This document shows positions 1 through 8,708 of a stretch of 33,108 bases of DNA, one piece after another. A program made the translations under genes and the position numbers. The number at the start of each line of letters is the position of its first letter. The stretch's first letter is position 1. Source of the stretch: a virus; the IMG/VR virus record IMGVR_UViG_3300017782_003779, positions 1 through 33,108 of that record. One strand, written 5' to 3'. The notes under the pieces are model-generated. The model made no database searches. It was given only the letters and a program-made list of their open reading frames with translations, and was not told the DNA's origin.

Positions 1-1
1 A

Positions 2-1405
2 CTAAATCAAAAACCATTAGAACATAATGTAATTGTTAAAGTTGGAAACAAAGTATTAAATGCAGGATACAATCAACAGTTTAAAGTAACAACAGGAGTA
101 AGAGAATATCAATTAAGAGATTATCAAATTACTCAAGCTGGTGTTGGTGCAAACCAAGTTAGAGTTTTCTTAAACGGAACAGAACTTACACTTTCAACTG
201 CTTGGAACTGGAATACGTTTAATGCTTCAGTAGAACTGTTCTCTGACATAGGTGTTGACGGTGATGTATTAGATGTTTATGTAATTGACGGTGGCGAATA
301 CGCATTTGGTTTCTTAGACGGTAACGGCTTATGGGTTGAAACTCCAGGTAAAGTTTATCTTGATACTGCTCCTGCAAACAATGAAAGTGTAACTGTATAT
401 CAGTTAACAAATCATGATGTAAGACAAATTGAAAGAGAAAACTTAGACATAGTTACACGTAACCCAATTACAGTTGGTACAGATAATTACACAGAATATC
501 ATCAACTTACAAACGGTATCATCAAGTTGCGTAAAGCGGCCATCGATGCTGAATATGTTTGGTTAGTAGTAAATGGCGCCTTGTTAACTCCAAGTGTTGA
601 TTATTACTTACAAGATGATAAACAAACTATTAGAGTTGTAGTAGATCTTAATGCAAATGATGTAATTGAGTTGATACACTTCTCAAACAGCACAATAGTT
701 GGCAAGTTTGGATTTAGACAGTTTAAAGATATGCTTAATAGAACACACTTCAAACGTTTGGGTGATGATGTTGAATACACACTAGCACAGAACTTAAACT
801 GGTATGATACTAAAATATTTGTAACTAACGCAGACGGATTACCACAGCCAAACAGAGATAAAGGTATTCCAGGCATCATATTCATTGGCGGAGAACGTAT
901 TGAATACTATCTAAAAGAAGAAGGTGCTATTAGACAGTTACGCAGAGGTACACTAGGTACAGGTATTAAAACACTACACACAGCTGGAGCACAGGTGCTA
1001 GATCAGAGTGTGTACCAGACTGTACCGTATAAAGATGAGATGAGAACACAGACATTTACAGCAGATGGCTCAACTAGAGCTGTAACTGTAGACTTTATAC
1101 CAAACAACGTAAACGAATTTGAGATTTTTGTAGGTGGACGTAGATTACGCAAGAATGCGATAAGTTCCTTCAATCCAAGCAATGATTTGGACAGTCCAGA
1201 GGGAGATATTACACTACCAGCAGAATTTAGTGTTGATGGAGTCAATCCAGTAGTAACACTAACAGACACACCAGCGATTAACACCAAGATAATGGTGGTT
1301 AGACGCATAGGTAAAAAATGGACTGATAACGGAACTCCACTAAGATTGCAAGAAAATAACATCGGAAGGTTCTTAAGAAACAAAGAGGTGGCGTTACCTA
1401 AATAA
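2..1405 (+). CDS. Virion structural protein, 5' end outside window
   Basis: The frame is open from the first bases of the window to the TAA at 1403-1405, giving at least 467 residues with no start inside, so the gene is truncated by the window edge. An apparent start at 527 is an internal TTG leucine codon and is not a real start. The protein is rich in Asn, Thr, Val and Gly. It has repeated units of the type VFLNGTEL, WLVVNGALL and IFVGGRRL, the beta-rich repeats typical of large structural proteins of marine T4-like phages. A stretch reading GGERIEYY followed by LRQLRRGTLGTG (near 890-965) is familiar from cyanophage virion proteins. Its place just before the fibre genes suggests a baseplate or fibre-attachment part. 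The structural call is fairly secure; the exact virion position is inference. Confidence 0.75.
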   Translation, partial: LNQKPLEHNVIVKVGNKVLNAGYNQQFKVTTGVREYQLRDYQITQAGVGANQVRVFLNGTELTLSTAWNWNTFNASVELFSDIGVDGDVLDVYVIDGGEYAFGFLDGNGLWVETPGKVYLDTAPANNESVTVYQLTNHDVRQIERENLDIVTRNPITVGTDNYTEYHQLTNGIIKLRKAAIDAEYVWLVVNGALLTPSVDYYLQDDKQTIRVVVDLNANDVIELIHFSNSTIVGKFGFRQFKDMLNRTHFKRLGDDVEYTLAQNLNWYDTKIFVTNADGLPQPNRDKGIPGIIFIGGERIEYYLKEEGAIRQLRRGTLGTGIKTLHTAGAQVLDQSVYQTVPYKDEMRTQTFTADGSTRAVTVDFIPNNVNEFEIFVGGRRLRKNAISSFNPSNDLDSPEGDITLPAEFSVDGVNPVVTLTDTPAINTKIMVVRRIGKKWTDNGTPLRLQENNIGRFLRNKEVALPK

Positions 1406-1408
1406 ATA
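1401..1408 (+). promoter_or_regulatory. Probable T4-type late promoter (AATAAATA)
   Basis: The octamer AATAAATA matches the T4-like late-promoter consensus NATAAATA. It overlaps the stop of the upstream gene and lies 18 bases before the ATG of the next structural gene, with an AGGAT ribosome site between. The position is right for a late promoter of the structural genes; this is inferred from sequence only. Confidence 0.5.
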
Positions 1409-1426
1409 CACTTGTAGGATATAAAC

Positions 1427-2041
1427 ATGACAGACAATTTTAAAGACAATTCAGGAGTTCTTTTGCAAGGACACATAAAGATACATAACCCAGAAAGCGG
1501 TGAAATCTTTGTGGATAAGCGAAATGCTATCCACTATGAGAATATGAGTATTTCACTAGCAGAAAGTTTAGCTAACCAAGGGCAAGGAATGATATATTCC
1601 ATGAACTTTGGTAATGGTGGAACATCAGTTGATCCAACTGGTATTATTACATACCTTTCACCAAATAGCACAGGAACAAATGCTAGTTTGTACAACCAAA
1701 CATACACTAAAGTAATTGATGACAATTCAATCAACAACACAGATCCTACAAGAAATAAGATTGAAACTCGTCATGTTAGTGGTACAAATTACACAGATAT
1801 TATTGCAACTTGTTTACTAGACTACGGTGAACCTTCAGGACAAGATGCATTGGATAACGCAACAAGTTCAGACAGCTTATATGTATTTGATGAGCTAGGA
1901 CTAGTAAGTTATGCAACAAGTGGTACAGGTAGATTATTAACACACGTAATATTCCACCCAGTACAAAAAAGTTTAAACAGACTAATCCAGATTGATTATA
2001 CAGTTAGAGTACAATCATTAACTGGTTTTAACGAGGCGTAA
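1427..2041 (+). CDS. Virion structural protein (204 aa)
   Basis: A 204-residue protein starting at an ATG with AGGAT about ten bases upstream. It opens with MTDNFKDNSGVLLQGHIKI and has a Gly/Asn/Ser-rich middle and a C-terminal part ending near VRVQSLTGFNEA. I recognise this as a conserved structural protein that sits just before tail-fibre genes in marine T4-like phages, but I cannot assign it a T4 gene number. It has no signal peptide, membrane segment or catalytic motif. A late-promoter-like octamer precedes it and the collar-fibre gene follows after 3 bases, so it is probably made together with the fibre genes. A tail or fibre-base component is the likeliest role. Confidence 0.65.
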   Translation: MTDNFKDNSGVLLQGHIKIHNPESGEIFVDKRNAIHYENMSISLAESLANQGQGMIYSMNFGNGGTSVDPTGIITYLSPNSTGTNASLYNQTYTKVIDDNSINNTDPTRNKIETRHVSGTNYTDIIATCLLDYGEPSGQDALDNATSSDSLYVFDELGLVSYATSGTGRLLTHVIFHPVQKSLNRLIQIDYTVRVQSLTGFNEA

Positions 2042-2044
2042 TAG

Positions 2045-4072
2045 ATGGCATATACAGTTAACCATACAGACGTTGCTAACAAGGGTAGCATAACGGTTGA
2101 AGATAATACAATCAACCAACAGACGTCGTTGTCACTGCCAGGCAGAAATACAACTGCTTATGGTACTGCTATTGCTGAAAACTTTTTACACCTATTAGAA
2201 AATTTTGCAAACACAACTGCACCAAACAATCCTACAGAAGGACAGTTATGGTATGATAATACAGCAGGTGTTGATCAATTAAAATTATATGATGGTACTA
2301 CTTGGATTAGTGCATCAGGATTAAAGAAAGCTACAACGGCACCAGGTGCGGCACAATCAGTTACAGGCGACCTTTGGGTTGATACTGATAACCAACAACT
2401 ATACTTGTACACAGGTTCAGGTTGGGTATTAGTAGGTCCAACATTTAGTGATGGACTGTCAACAGGTGTTAAGCCTGAATCAATAGTTGGAACAAACAAT
2501 GTAAGTTATACTTGTTTGGTTATAGAAATTAGTGCCAAGACATTAGCAATTTATTCAACAGCGGCATTTACACCTAAGACAACCATTGCAGGATTTACAA
2601 CAATCAATCCTGGCTTTAATTTAAGTTCAGCAGATATTACAGGTGCAGGTGCAGGAAAATATTACGGAACTGCGGAAAAGGCAGAAGCATTAGTTATTAA
2701 TAACGAAAGCATACCTGCAACAAACTTTATGCGTAACGACAGTACTTCACAAAGTTTATATCCGATAACAGTTAAAAACAATGGTGGTATTACAGTTGGT
2801 GCTTCAAGTTTCTTTACAATGGGAGTTGAAGGACAAGCGGGTATTATTAGTCACCAAACTTCAGGATCAAACATTGACGTAAGAGTAAACAACAACGGTT
2901 CAGCAACGACTGTAATGAGAATTGACTCAACTGCTAAAGTTGGTATTAATAATTTAAGTCCGGATCAAGCATTAGACGTTACAGGAAACATACAACTTTC
3001 AAACTCATTATTGGTTGACGGTACTACAGATGCTTCTACTATATCAACAGGAAGTATTATTACTAAAGGTGGTGTTGGTATTGCTAAGAAACTATTTGTT
3101 GGCAGTGATACAAACCTTTCAGGACTTACAACTACAGCAAACATTGTACCAAACGCAAATACATCACGTAACTTAGGTACAGCTAACGAACAATGGTTAA
3201 ACGTTTATGCACAGAACCTTATAGGTAACTTAACAGGTAACGTTACAGGAACAGTTTCAGGACGTTCTGGATCAACAGACAAACTTGCAAGTTCAACAAC
3301 ATTCCAAATGAATGGTGATGTAACTGCACCGTCATTTACATTTGACGGACAAGATGCAAGTAGCAAAACATTTACAACAACGATTTCAAATACATTTGTT
3401 GCTAATAAAACAGAAGTTTCTAGTTCATTATCAACAGACGAAATATTATTAAACAGAGTAACAGGCGATACTGGTGTTTATAAAGTTTCAAGAACTAACT
3501 TGTTCAAAGCAATTCCTACATTACCGATTGGAATGATATCACCATTTGGTGGCGATACTGCTCCAGTTGATTGGGTATTATGTTACGGACAAGAAGTAAC
3601 TATTGCAACATATCAAAACTTGTTTAACGTGATTGGCTACAACTTTAAAGATCAATCATTGGTAGCGGCAGGTAAATTTGCATTACCTGACTTAAGAGGT
3701 AGATTCCCACTAGGTAAAGATAACATGGGTGGCGGATCAGCAAACGTTGTAACATCAGCGGCGGCCGACACAATGGGAAGTGTTGAAGGACAACAGAACC
3801 AAACTATTGCAATTAATAATTTACCAGAACACGAACACGATTTAAGAGGACCAAGTGGAGATCAGTACTATACTTTAAGAGATGTAACAGGTACTCCAAA
3901 CGATGCACAGGGTATTCAATACGATGCTCCGACAGGCACAGGTGCAGGTCAGGCATATCCTACTTCAGGTGGTGTGTTAACAAACAACGCATTGGGAACA
4001 GCTATAGATGTTATGAACCCATACATGACTGTTAACTATATTATCTATGCCGGGGAGAATACAGCGATATGA
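2045..4072 (+). CDS. Tail fibre protein with C-terminal phage tail-collar domain
   Basis: A 675-residue fibre protein, the first of three in a row that share an N-terminal module (residues about 1-130) with paired GQLWYD/LYDGT and GDLWVD/YTGSGW units. The middle (about 150-480) is a low-complexity, beta-rich shaft with Thr/Asn-rich and LDVTGN-type repeats. From about residue 494 (PIGMISPFGG) to 600 lies a phage tail-collar domain with the hallmark LPDLRGRFPLG at about 547-557 and a following LPEHEHD. This is the domain of T4 short tail fibre gp12 and of microcystin-dependent-type proteins. It probably binds the host surface. The start ATG has GAGG upstream. The stop overlaps the next fibre gene by 4 bases (ATGA), which points to coupled translation. 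The domain call is strong; the exact fibre type is inferred. Confidence 0.85.
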   Translation: MAYTVNHTDVANKGSITVEDNTINQQTSLSLPGRNTTAYGTAIAENFLHLLENFANTTAPNNPTEGQLWYDNTAGVDQLKLYDGTTWISASGLKKATTAPGAAQSVTGDLWVDTDNQQLYLYTGSGWVLVGPTFSDGLSTGVKPESIVGTNNVSYTCLVIEISAKTLAIYSTAAFTPKTTIAGFTTINPGFNLSSADITGAGAGKYYGTAEKAEALVINNESIPATNFMRNDSTSQSLYPITVKNNGGITVGASSFFTMGVEGQAGIISHQTSGSNIDVRVNNNGSATTVMRIDSTAKVGINNLSPDQALDVTGNIQLSNSLLVDGTTDASTISTGSIITKGGVGIAKKLFVGSDTNLSGLTTTANIVPNANTSRNLGTANEQWLNVYAQNLIGNLTGNVTGTVSGRSGSTDKLASSTTFQMNGDVTAPSFTFDGQDASSKTFTTTISNTFVANKTEVSSSLSTDEILLNRVTGDTGVYKVSRTNLFKAIPTLPIGMISPFGGDTAPVDWVLCYGQEVTIATYQNLFNVIGYNFKDQSLVAAGKFALPDLRGRFPLGKDNMGGGSANVVTSAAADTMGSVEGQQNQTIAINNLPEHEHDLRGPSGDQYYTLRDVTGTPNDAQGIQYDAPTGTGAGQAYPTSGGVLTNNALGTAIDVMNPYMTVNYIIYAGENTAI

Positions 4073-5886
4073 GTTATAAACTAAACAAAACTGACGGCAC
4101 GTTACTCGTAGATCTAGTTGATGGACAATTAGATACTACAACGTCAAGCATTGGTCTTATTGGAAAAAACTATTCAGGATTTGGTGAAACACTAAACGAA
4201 AATCAAATCAAGATGTTAGAAAACTTTGCTTCTACATCAGCACCAACAGTTCCGTTAATTGGACAGTTATGGTATGATAAAACACAAGGTAGAATAAAAG
4301 TTTATGACGGAACATCATTTAGAGAAAGTGGCGGACCTATTGTTGCTACGGCACAACCGGCAACACTTGTAAGTGGTGACCTTTGGTTAGACAGTTTAAA
4401 GAACCAATTATATTTTTATGATGGTACAGACTTAGAATTAGCTGGACCTATATACTCTGCACAACAAGGCAAGACAGGGTTTGAAACATTTACAGCATTA
4501 GATACACAAAACAACAGCAAGGTGGTTGCAAAATTATTCATAGGCGGAGCACTTAACGGTGTATGGTCAAATGAAGAATTTACTCCAGCAGTAGGTTATA
4601 CTATTGCAGGATTGACTGGAACAATCAAAAAAGGATTTACTCCAATTGATGCATCATCAACGGGAACTGTTTTTAGAGGCGTATCAAATGCGGCACTAAA
4701 CTTAATTAACGCCGCAGGTGTTGAAAAGAGTGCATCACAGTTTTTACCAGCTGACTCAAACGGTACCACAACAGGTGCATTAACAGTTAGTAACAGTGGC
4801 GGGGTTACAATAGGACCTGCACAAAACAATATTATGAAAATTATTGGTACTTCATTTGTAACTGAAAACCAATTATCCAATCATGACTGGAAAGTTAGAG
4901 TTAGACAACCAACTGGATACCTTGATGCTATCGTAGTTGATACATCAGAATCACACGTAGGATTGTTTAAAACTTCTCCACAGTATACTTTACACGTGGG
5001 CGGAGATGCTAAAATTGATGGCGACTTAATCATTGGTGGTACAAGTTTAGCAGTAGAAACAACAGTTTTAAGAGTTGAAGACAAGAACATTGAACTTGCT
5101 ATACAATCAGATAGTTCAACAGGTAACAATGCCGCGGTAGACGGTGGTGGTATTATTCTTAAATCTTCAGACTTAGATAAAGAATTTTTATGGCGTAATA
5201 CTGAACAGGCTTGGACATCAAGTGAAAACATTGACTTGGCAGTAACTAAAGGTTACAAGGTTAATGGAAACGAAGTATTAAACGAAACAGCATTAGGATC
5301 AACTGTAACATCAGCATTAGGCTTGACACAGGTAGGTACATTATCTACACTATCAGTTGACAACGTAACAATTAATAACTATGCAATATCTACATCAGGT
5401 AGCGGTTTGCAAATAACAAGTGATGGTTCAATTACTATTACTAATAACCAAAAAATTACAGGATTAGCTGAACCTACAACTAATACTGATGCCGCAACTA
5501 AATTTTATGTAGATGATTCACTAGATAATGAGCCAGTTATTGTACCATTGGATATTACAGGGTTAAGTAATGCCAATATTGCTACAATTATCGAGGACAT
5601 TTATCCGGCGGCAACTAAAAAGACAGGATCATATGCGTATGTTCCAACAAGCACATTAACTGGAGCAACAGTTAGTGGAATTGATGTAAACACGGTTGCA
5701 AGTAAATCATTCATTGCTGTAGACTCAAATGGTGTACAGAATGAAAGTGTTTTACAGGATATTGCGTTTAGTAATGCTTCAGGTACTGTTAATGCTTCAG
5801 TGGCTAGAGGTTTAAAAAGATTCAAGGTTCAAGCTGGATCTTGGGTGTTTGACACTGATCTAGGTAGCAGTGGCGGACTATGGTAA
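4069..5886 (+). CDS. Tail fibre-like protein (605 aa), second of three paralogues
   Basis: A 605-residue protein whose first ~130 residues repeat the module of the preceding gene (GKNYSGFGE, NENQ, LENFAS, GQLWYDK, VYDGT, GDLWLD, FYDGT), so the two are paralogues at the N terminus. The shaft has the motifs YTLHVGGDAKIDGDLIIGG and ITGLAEPTTNTDAATKFYVD (the latter near residue 470), both common in phage tail-fibre shafts. The C-terminal ~90 residues (from about YVPTSTLTGA) have no collar domain and end in GLW, so this fibre has its own tip. GGGGAG lies upstream of the ATG and the gene overlaps its predecessor by 4 bases. A fibre or fibre-connector role is likely; the receptor is unknown. Confidence 0.8.
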   Translation: MSYKLNKTDGTLLVDLVDGQLDTTTSSIGLIGKNYSGFGETLNENQIKMLENFASTSAPTVPLIGQLWYDKTQGRIKVYDGTSFRESGGPIVATAQPATLVSGDLWLDSLKNQLYFYDGTDLELAGPIYSAQQGKTGFETFTALDTQNNSKVVAKLFIGGALNGVWSNEEFTPAVGYTIAGLTGTIKKGFTPIDASSTGTVFRGVSNAALNLINAAGVEKSASQFLPADSNGTTTGALTVSNSGGVTIGPAQNNIMKIIGTSFVTENQLSNHDWKVRVRQPTGYLDAIVVDTSESHVGLFKTSPQYTLHVGGDAKIDGDLIIGGTSLAVETTVLRVEDKNIELAIQSDSSTGNNAAVDGGGIILKSSDLDKEFLWRNTEQAWTSSENIDLAVTKGYKVNGNEVLNETALGSTVTSALGLTQVGTLSTLSVDNVTINNYAISTSGSGLQITSDGSITITNNQKITGLAEPTTNTDAATKFYVDDSLDNEPVIVPLDITGLSNANIATIIEDIYPAATKKTGSYAYVPTSTLTGATVSGIDVNTVASKSFIAVDSNGVQNESVLQDIAFSNASGTVNASVARGLKRFKVQAGSWVFDTDLGSSGGLW

Positions 5887-5888
5887 AA

Positions 5889-5896
5889 GATAAATA
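5889..5896 (+). promoter_or_regulatory. Probable T4-type late promoter (GATAAATA)
   Basis: GATAAATA fits the NATAAATA late-promoter consensus. It lies in the 31-base gap after the second fibre gene, 21 bases before the ATG of the third. An AGGGG ribosome site follows. Inferred from sequence and position. Confidence 0.55.
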
Positions 5897-5917
5897 ACAT
5901 TATAGGGGTTTATAACA

Positions 5918-7405
5918 ATGGCATATACTATAGATAGATACAGTGGCGTTACTTTGACAACAGTCGAAGACGGAACTGTTGACCAAACTACCGATATTAA
6001 GTTAGTAGGTAAAAACTACGCTGGATACGGTGAAATACAAAACGAGAATTTTTTACATCTGCTAGAAAACTTTAGCGGAACTTCACAACCACCTAAAGCG
6101 ATTTCAGGACAAGTTTGGTTTGATGCTACAGCATCTAAACTTAAATTTTATGATGGTTCTAAGTTTAGAACAACAGGTGGAGCAGAAGTAAGTGCAACAC
6201 AACCGGCTGGTTTAGCTACTGGTGATTTATGGTGGGATAGCACAAACGAACAATTATACGCATACAACGGAACTGGTTACGTATTAGTTGGACCACAAGG
6301 TTCAGGTACTAGTGTAACACAGATGAAAACTGTAACTATAAGAGATACAACAAGCACAAATAGACTAGTCATTCAAGCCATTGTTAACGACGAAGTCATT
6401 TATATGATTAGTGCAGTTTCATTTACTATTGATAGTACAGATCCAACTAACGCAGTTACAGGATTTGACGTTGTTAAAAAAGGAATAACCCTAAGAAATA
6501 CACAAAACGCAACAGGCGGTGTTACAAGTACTACAGATTACTACTGGGGTACAGCAAGTAACTCATTAAAACTTGGTGGATATACTGCTTCAGATTTTGC
6601 ATTAGCAGGATCAGGATCATTTACTTCACTTGTTAACTTTGCAGATGCTGGTATTTCAATTGGTGATTCCAACGATCTTAAAATTTACGTTGAAAATGAT
6701 AACGAAGGTGTTATACAAAACGACGTAGGTACAGTAATTAAAATTAAAGTTGATGATTCAGTAGGAACAGTTGCACAACCGTTAGCGATTGAATCAACTG
6801 GTATGCACCCAGGTGCAGATAATACCTATAACATAGGTAAGTCTGGTAATAAATTTGCAACAGTTTACGCAACTTCATTTGCAGGACTGGCAACACAGGC
6901 TTCAACATTAGCAGTTGGATCAAATTACCGTTCAGGATCAACAGCGGCAACTAATAATACAGTAGCAGTTAGAGATGGTTCAGGTAACTTGGTAGCAAAC
7001 TTATTTACAGGTACAGCTACACAGGCACAATACGCTGACTTGGCAGAGAAATACACAACTAAAGAAGAGTATCCAGTAGGTACTATTATGACAGTAGTCA
7101 AAGCTGATCAAGAAGAAAGCATTGATGCTGAGATGGAGGCTTGCGGTGAAGGTGAAATACCATGCGGAGTTATATCTGAGAAACCAGCTTACTTGATGAA
7201 TGCAGAAGCAGACGGTCAAGCAGTTGCACTTAAAGGTAGAGTGCCAGTTAGAGTTGAAGGACTTATTGTTAAAGGTGAGCCTATTTACACAGCAATGGAC
7301 GGAATAGGTAATCAAGATAATAGACACGGTACAATGATTGGTATTGCACTAGAAAATGATGACAAAGACGGCGAAAAACTAGTAGAAGTATTTTTAAAGG
7401 TATAA
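5918..7405 (+). CDS. Tail fibre-like protein (495 aa), third of three paralogues
   Basis: The first ~130 residues again carry the shared module (VGKNYAGYGE, NENFLHLLENF, GQVWFD, FYDGS, GDLWWD, YNGTGY). After a shaft with repeats such as YNIGKSGNKFATVYATSF comes a distinct C-terminal domain of about 124 residues beginning YADLAEKYTTKEEYPVG (from residue ~372). It includes two nearby Cys residues (EACGEGEIPCGV) and ends in VEVFLKV. I have seen this ADLAEKY-type C terminus at the ends of fibre proteins in marine phages; whether it is a chaperone-like trimerisation domain or a receptor-binding tip cannot be told from sequence. The gene has a late-promoter-like octamer and AGGGG upstream. Confidence 0.78.
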   Translation: MAYTIDRYSGVTLTTVEDGTVDQTTDIKLVGKNYAGYGEIQNENFLHLLENFSGTSQPPKAISGQVWFDATASKLKFYDGSKFRTTGGAEVSATQPAGLATGDLWWDSTNEQLYAYNGTGYVLVGPQGSGTSVTQMKTVTIRDTTSTNRLVIQAIVNDEVIYMISAVSFTIDSTDPTNAVTGFDVVKKGITLRNTQNATGGVTSTTDYYWGTASNSLKLGGYTASDFALAGSGSFTSLVNFADAGISIGDSNDLKIYVENDNEGVIQNDVGTVIKIKVDDSVGTVAQPLAIESTGMHPGADNTYNIGKSGNKFATVYATSFAGLATQASTLAVGSNYRSGSTAATNNTVAVRDGSGNLVANLFTGTATQAQYADLAEKYTTKEEYPVGTIMTVVKADQEESIDAEMEACGEGEIPCGVISEKPAYLMNAEADGQAVALKGRVPVRVEGLIVKGEPIYTAMDGIGNQDNRHGTMIGIALENDDKDGEKLVEVFLKV

Positions 7406-7410
7406 ATTAA

Positions 7411-8301
7411 ATGGCAATCGGCGATATTATTACAGCGGCAAGGTATAACAACTTGCAATCAAGAGTAGCAACTATTATGGGAACAGGTTCCGGCGATGAC
7501 GGATACGGACAGTCGCTGAATTCAAGCCAAGTAGGTGCATCAGATGTAATCAATGCAACTCATATGTCAACACTTTACACAGATATTGCTAATGGTAGAG
7601 TACACCAAACAGGTACAGCACCAAGTCAAATAGCAGTTATCAGTTCAACAGATACTATTTTAGACAGCGACACTATTAATAAGAAGGGTGTTGCACAGTT
7701 TGAAAATTTAACAACTACCTTAGAGAACGAAAAGTTTCAAATACACGCCTCTCAGGCAACAGCAGAAGCAACAACTTCCGCAACTTATACATCAAACTGG
7801 AATGGTACATTAATACATTTACTAAACGTAACGTATAGCACATCTGATCATAGAAGACAGTTTTTTAATGCAGGTGGAGAAATCCGTTTTGCAAGTAACA
7901 TTACATACTTAGGCTCTAGTGCAAAAACTATTGACTGGATGGGTATGCTTGTTAACATGGGAACTATTAAGATGGGGTACACATCAACTAGCTCAACAGG
8001 ATCAGGATCAGGTTCAACAGTAGGATTTCATGATCTTACAACAGCTTTCCAGACATTGTTTACTAAATCAGGTACTGGTTTATATGCGGCCAACAACTAT
8101 ACATTAAAAGCTAAATTGGTTGGTACTACTCAAGTCCAATTCCAAGCAGAATGGAATGACGCAAACACTGGTAATCCAAACTACGATGAAGATGTACTAG
8201 GTACTTTAAACAGCACAATTACTCAATTACGTCCTACAGGGACATACGTTGAGCTTCCTACACCAACACACAGCACAGACGCTGGTTCAAACTTAACATA
8301 G
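7411..8301 (+). CDS. Virion structural protein (296 aa)
   Basis: A 296-residue protein starting 5 bases after the third fibre gene, with AAGG before the ATG. The N terminus (MAIGDIITAARYNNLQSRV) is followed by a Gly/Ser/Asp-rich linker and a mid-region with NWNGTLIHLLNVTY and HRRQFFNAGGEIRFA. A Ser/Gly-rich stretch (STSSTGSGSGST) lies near residues 195-210. This family occurs beside fibre genes in T4-like cyanophages and related marine phages and is treated as structural there. No enzymatic motif, signal peptide or membrane helix is visible. It is the last clear virion gene in this window; the following gap has a promoter-like octamer. Confidence 0.65.
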   Translation: MAIGDIITAARYNNLQSRVATIMGTGSGDDGYGQSLNSSQVGASDVINATHMSTLYTDIANGRVHQTGTAPSQIAVISSTDTILDSDTINKKGVAQFENLTTTLENEKFQIHASQATAEATTSATYTSNWNGTLIHLLNVTYSTSDHRRQFFNAGGEIRFASNITYLGSSAKTIDWMGMLVNMGTIKMGYTSTSSTGSGSGSTVGFHDLTTAFQTLFTKSGTGLYAANNYTLKAKLVGTTQVQFQAEWNDANTGNPNYDEDVLGTLNSTITQLRPTGTYVELPTPTHSTDAGSNLT

Positions 8302-8316
8302 TCCACTAAAAATTTA

Positions 8317-8324
8317 TCTAAATA
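8317..8324 (+). promoter_or_regulatory. Possible late-promoter variant (TCTAAATA)
   Basis: TCTAAATA differs from TATAAATA at one base and sits in the 47-base gap between the last structural gene and the next block, 24 bases before the ATG at 8349. It would be the entry point of the long overlapping gene series from 8349 to 17800. The match is weaker than the other octamers. Confidence 0.35.
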
Positions 8325-8348
8325 GTAGTACAACTACGGATTACTATT

Positions 8349-8708
8349 ATGGATGAAAGATTAAAAAAAGCCTTAGACTTTTCTAATTATATGGTGACTC
8401 TTAATAACCAAAAAAGAGTGTTAAAAGAGAAGTTTCTTGAAAGCAGAATTTACTATTTTAATGGTGGACAATTTTCTGTTACACAAGAACTATTGACTTT
8501 TGTAAAAATTCTGTGTGATAACGATGACTCAAACGTTGTTATTGTAGACGATAATGACACTCCAATAAGAATAGAACAGCTTCATGAATTCTACGATAAT
8601 ATTAGTGACGTTTATTTTACATCTACTAACGAATACGAAACAGAATACCAAAAGCTAAGAGCTAAACGCAAGGTTTCGGGATTAGTAGATTATGACAAAG
8701 AAGACTAA
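8349..8708 (+). CDS. Conserved phage protein of unknown function (119 aa)
   Basis: A small, charged protein beginning MDERLKKALDFSNYMVTLNN, with a likely helical N terminus followed by an FNGGQFSV turn and a helix (TQELLTFVKILCDN). The rest is acidic (VVIVDDNDTPIRIEQL, then a helix and a Lys/Arg-rich patch). I recall proteins of this kind near the tail-fibre region of marine T4-like phages, where they are annotated only as hypothetical. It lacks a signal peptide, membrane segments and metal motifs. It is the first gene of the long overlapping series and overlaps the next gene by 17 bases. The ribosome site is weak (CGGA). The gene is real; its function is unknown. Confidence 0.65.
   Translation: MDERLKKALDFSNYMVTLNNQKRVLKEKFLESRIYYFNGGQFSVTQELLTFVKILCDNDDSNVVIVDDNDTPIRIEQLHEFYDNISDVYFTSTNEYETEYQKLRAKRKVSGLVDYDKED

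Noticed and set aside
527-1405. A shorter structural gene starting at 527
   Set aside because: The codon is an internal TTG leucine; the frame is open upstream to the window start and the protein sequence continues smoothly.
1003-1476. Long antisense open frame (157 codons) over structural genes
   Set aside because: It lies opposite two well-supported genes, lacks a ribosome site and has no recognisable protein features.
7401-7408. TATAAATT as a late promoter for the gene at 7411
   Set aside because: It ends 2 bases before the start codon, so the transcript would begin inside the gene, and it overlaps the stop of the preceding gene.
8325-8340. Short inverted repeat (GTAGT...ACTAC) after the last structural gene as a terminator
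   Set aside because: A stem of about five pairs without a following T run is too weak.
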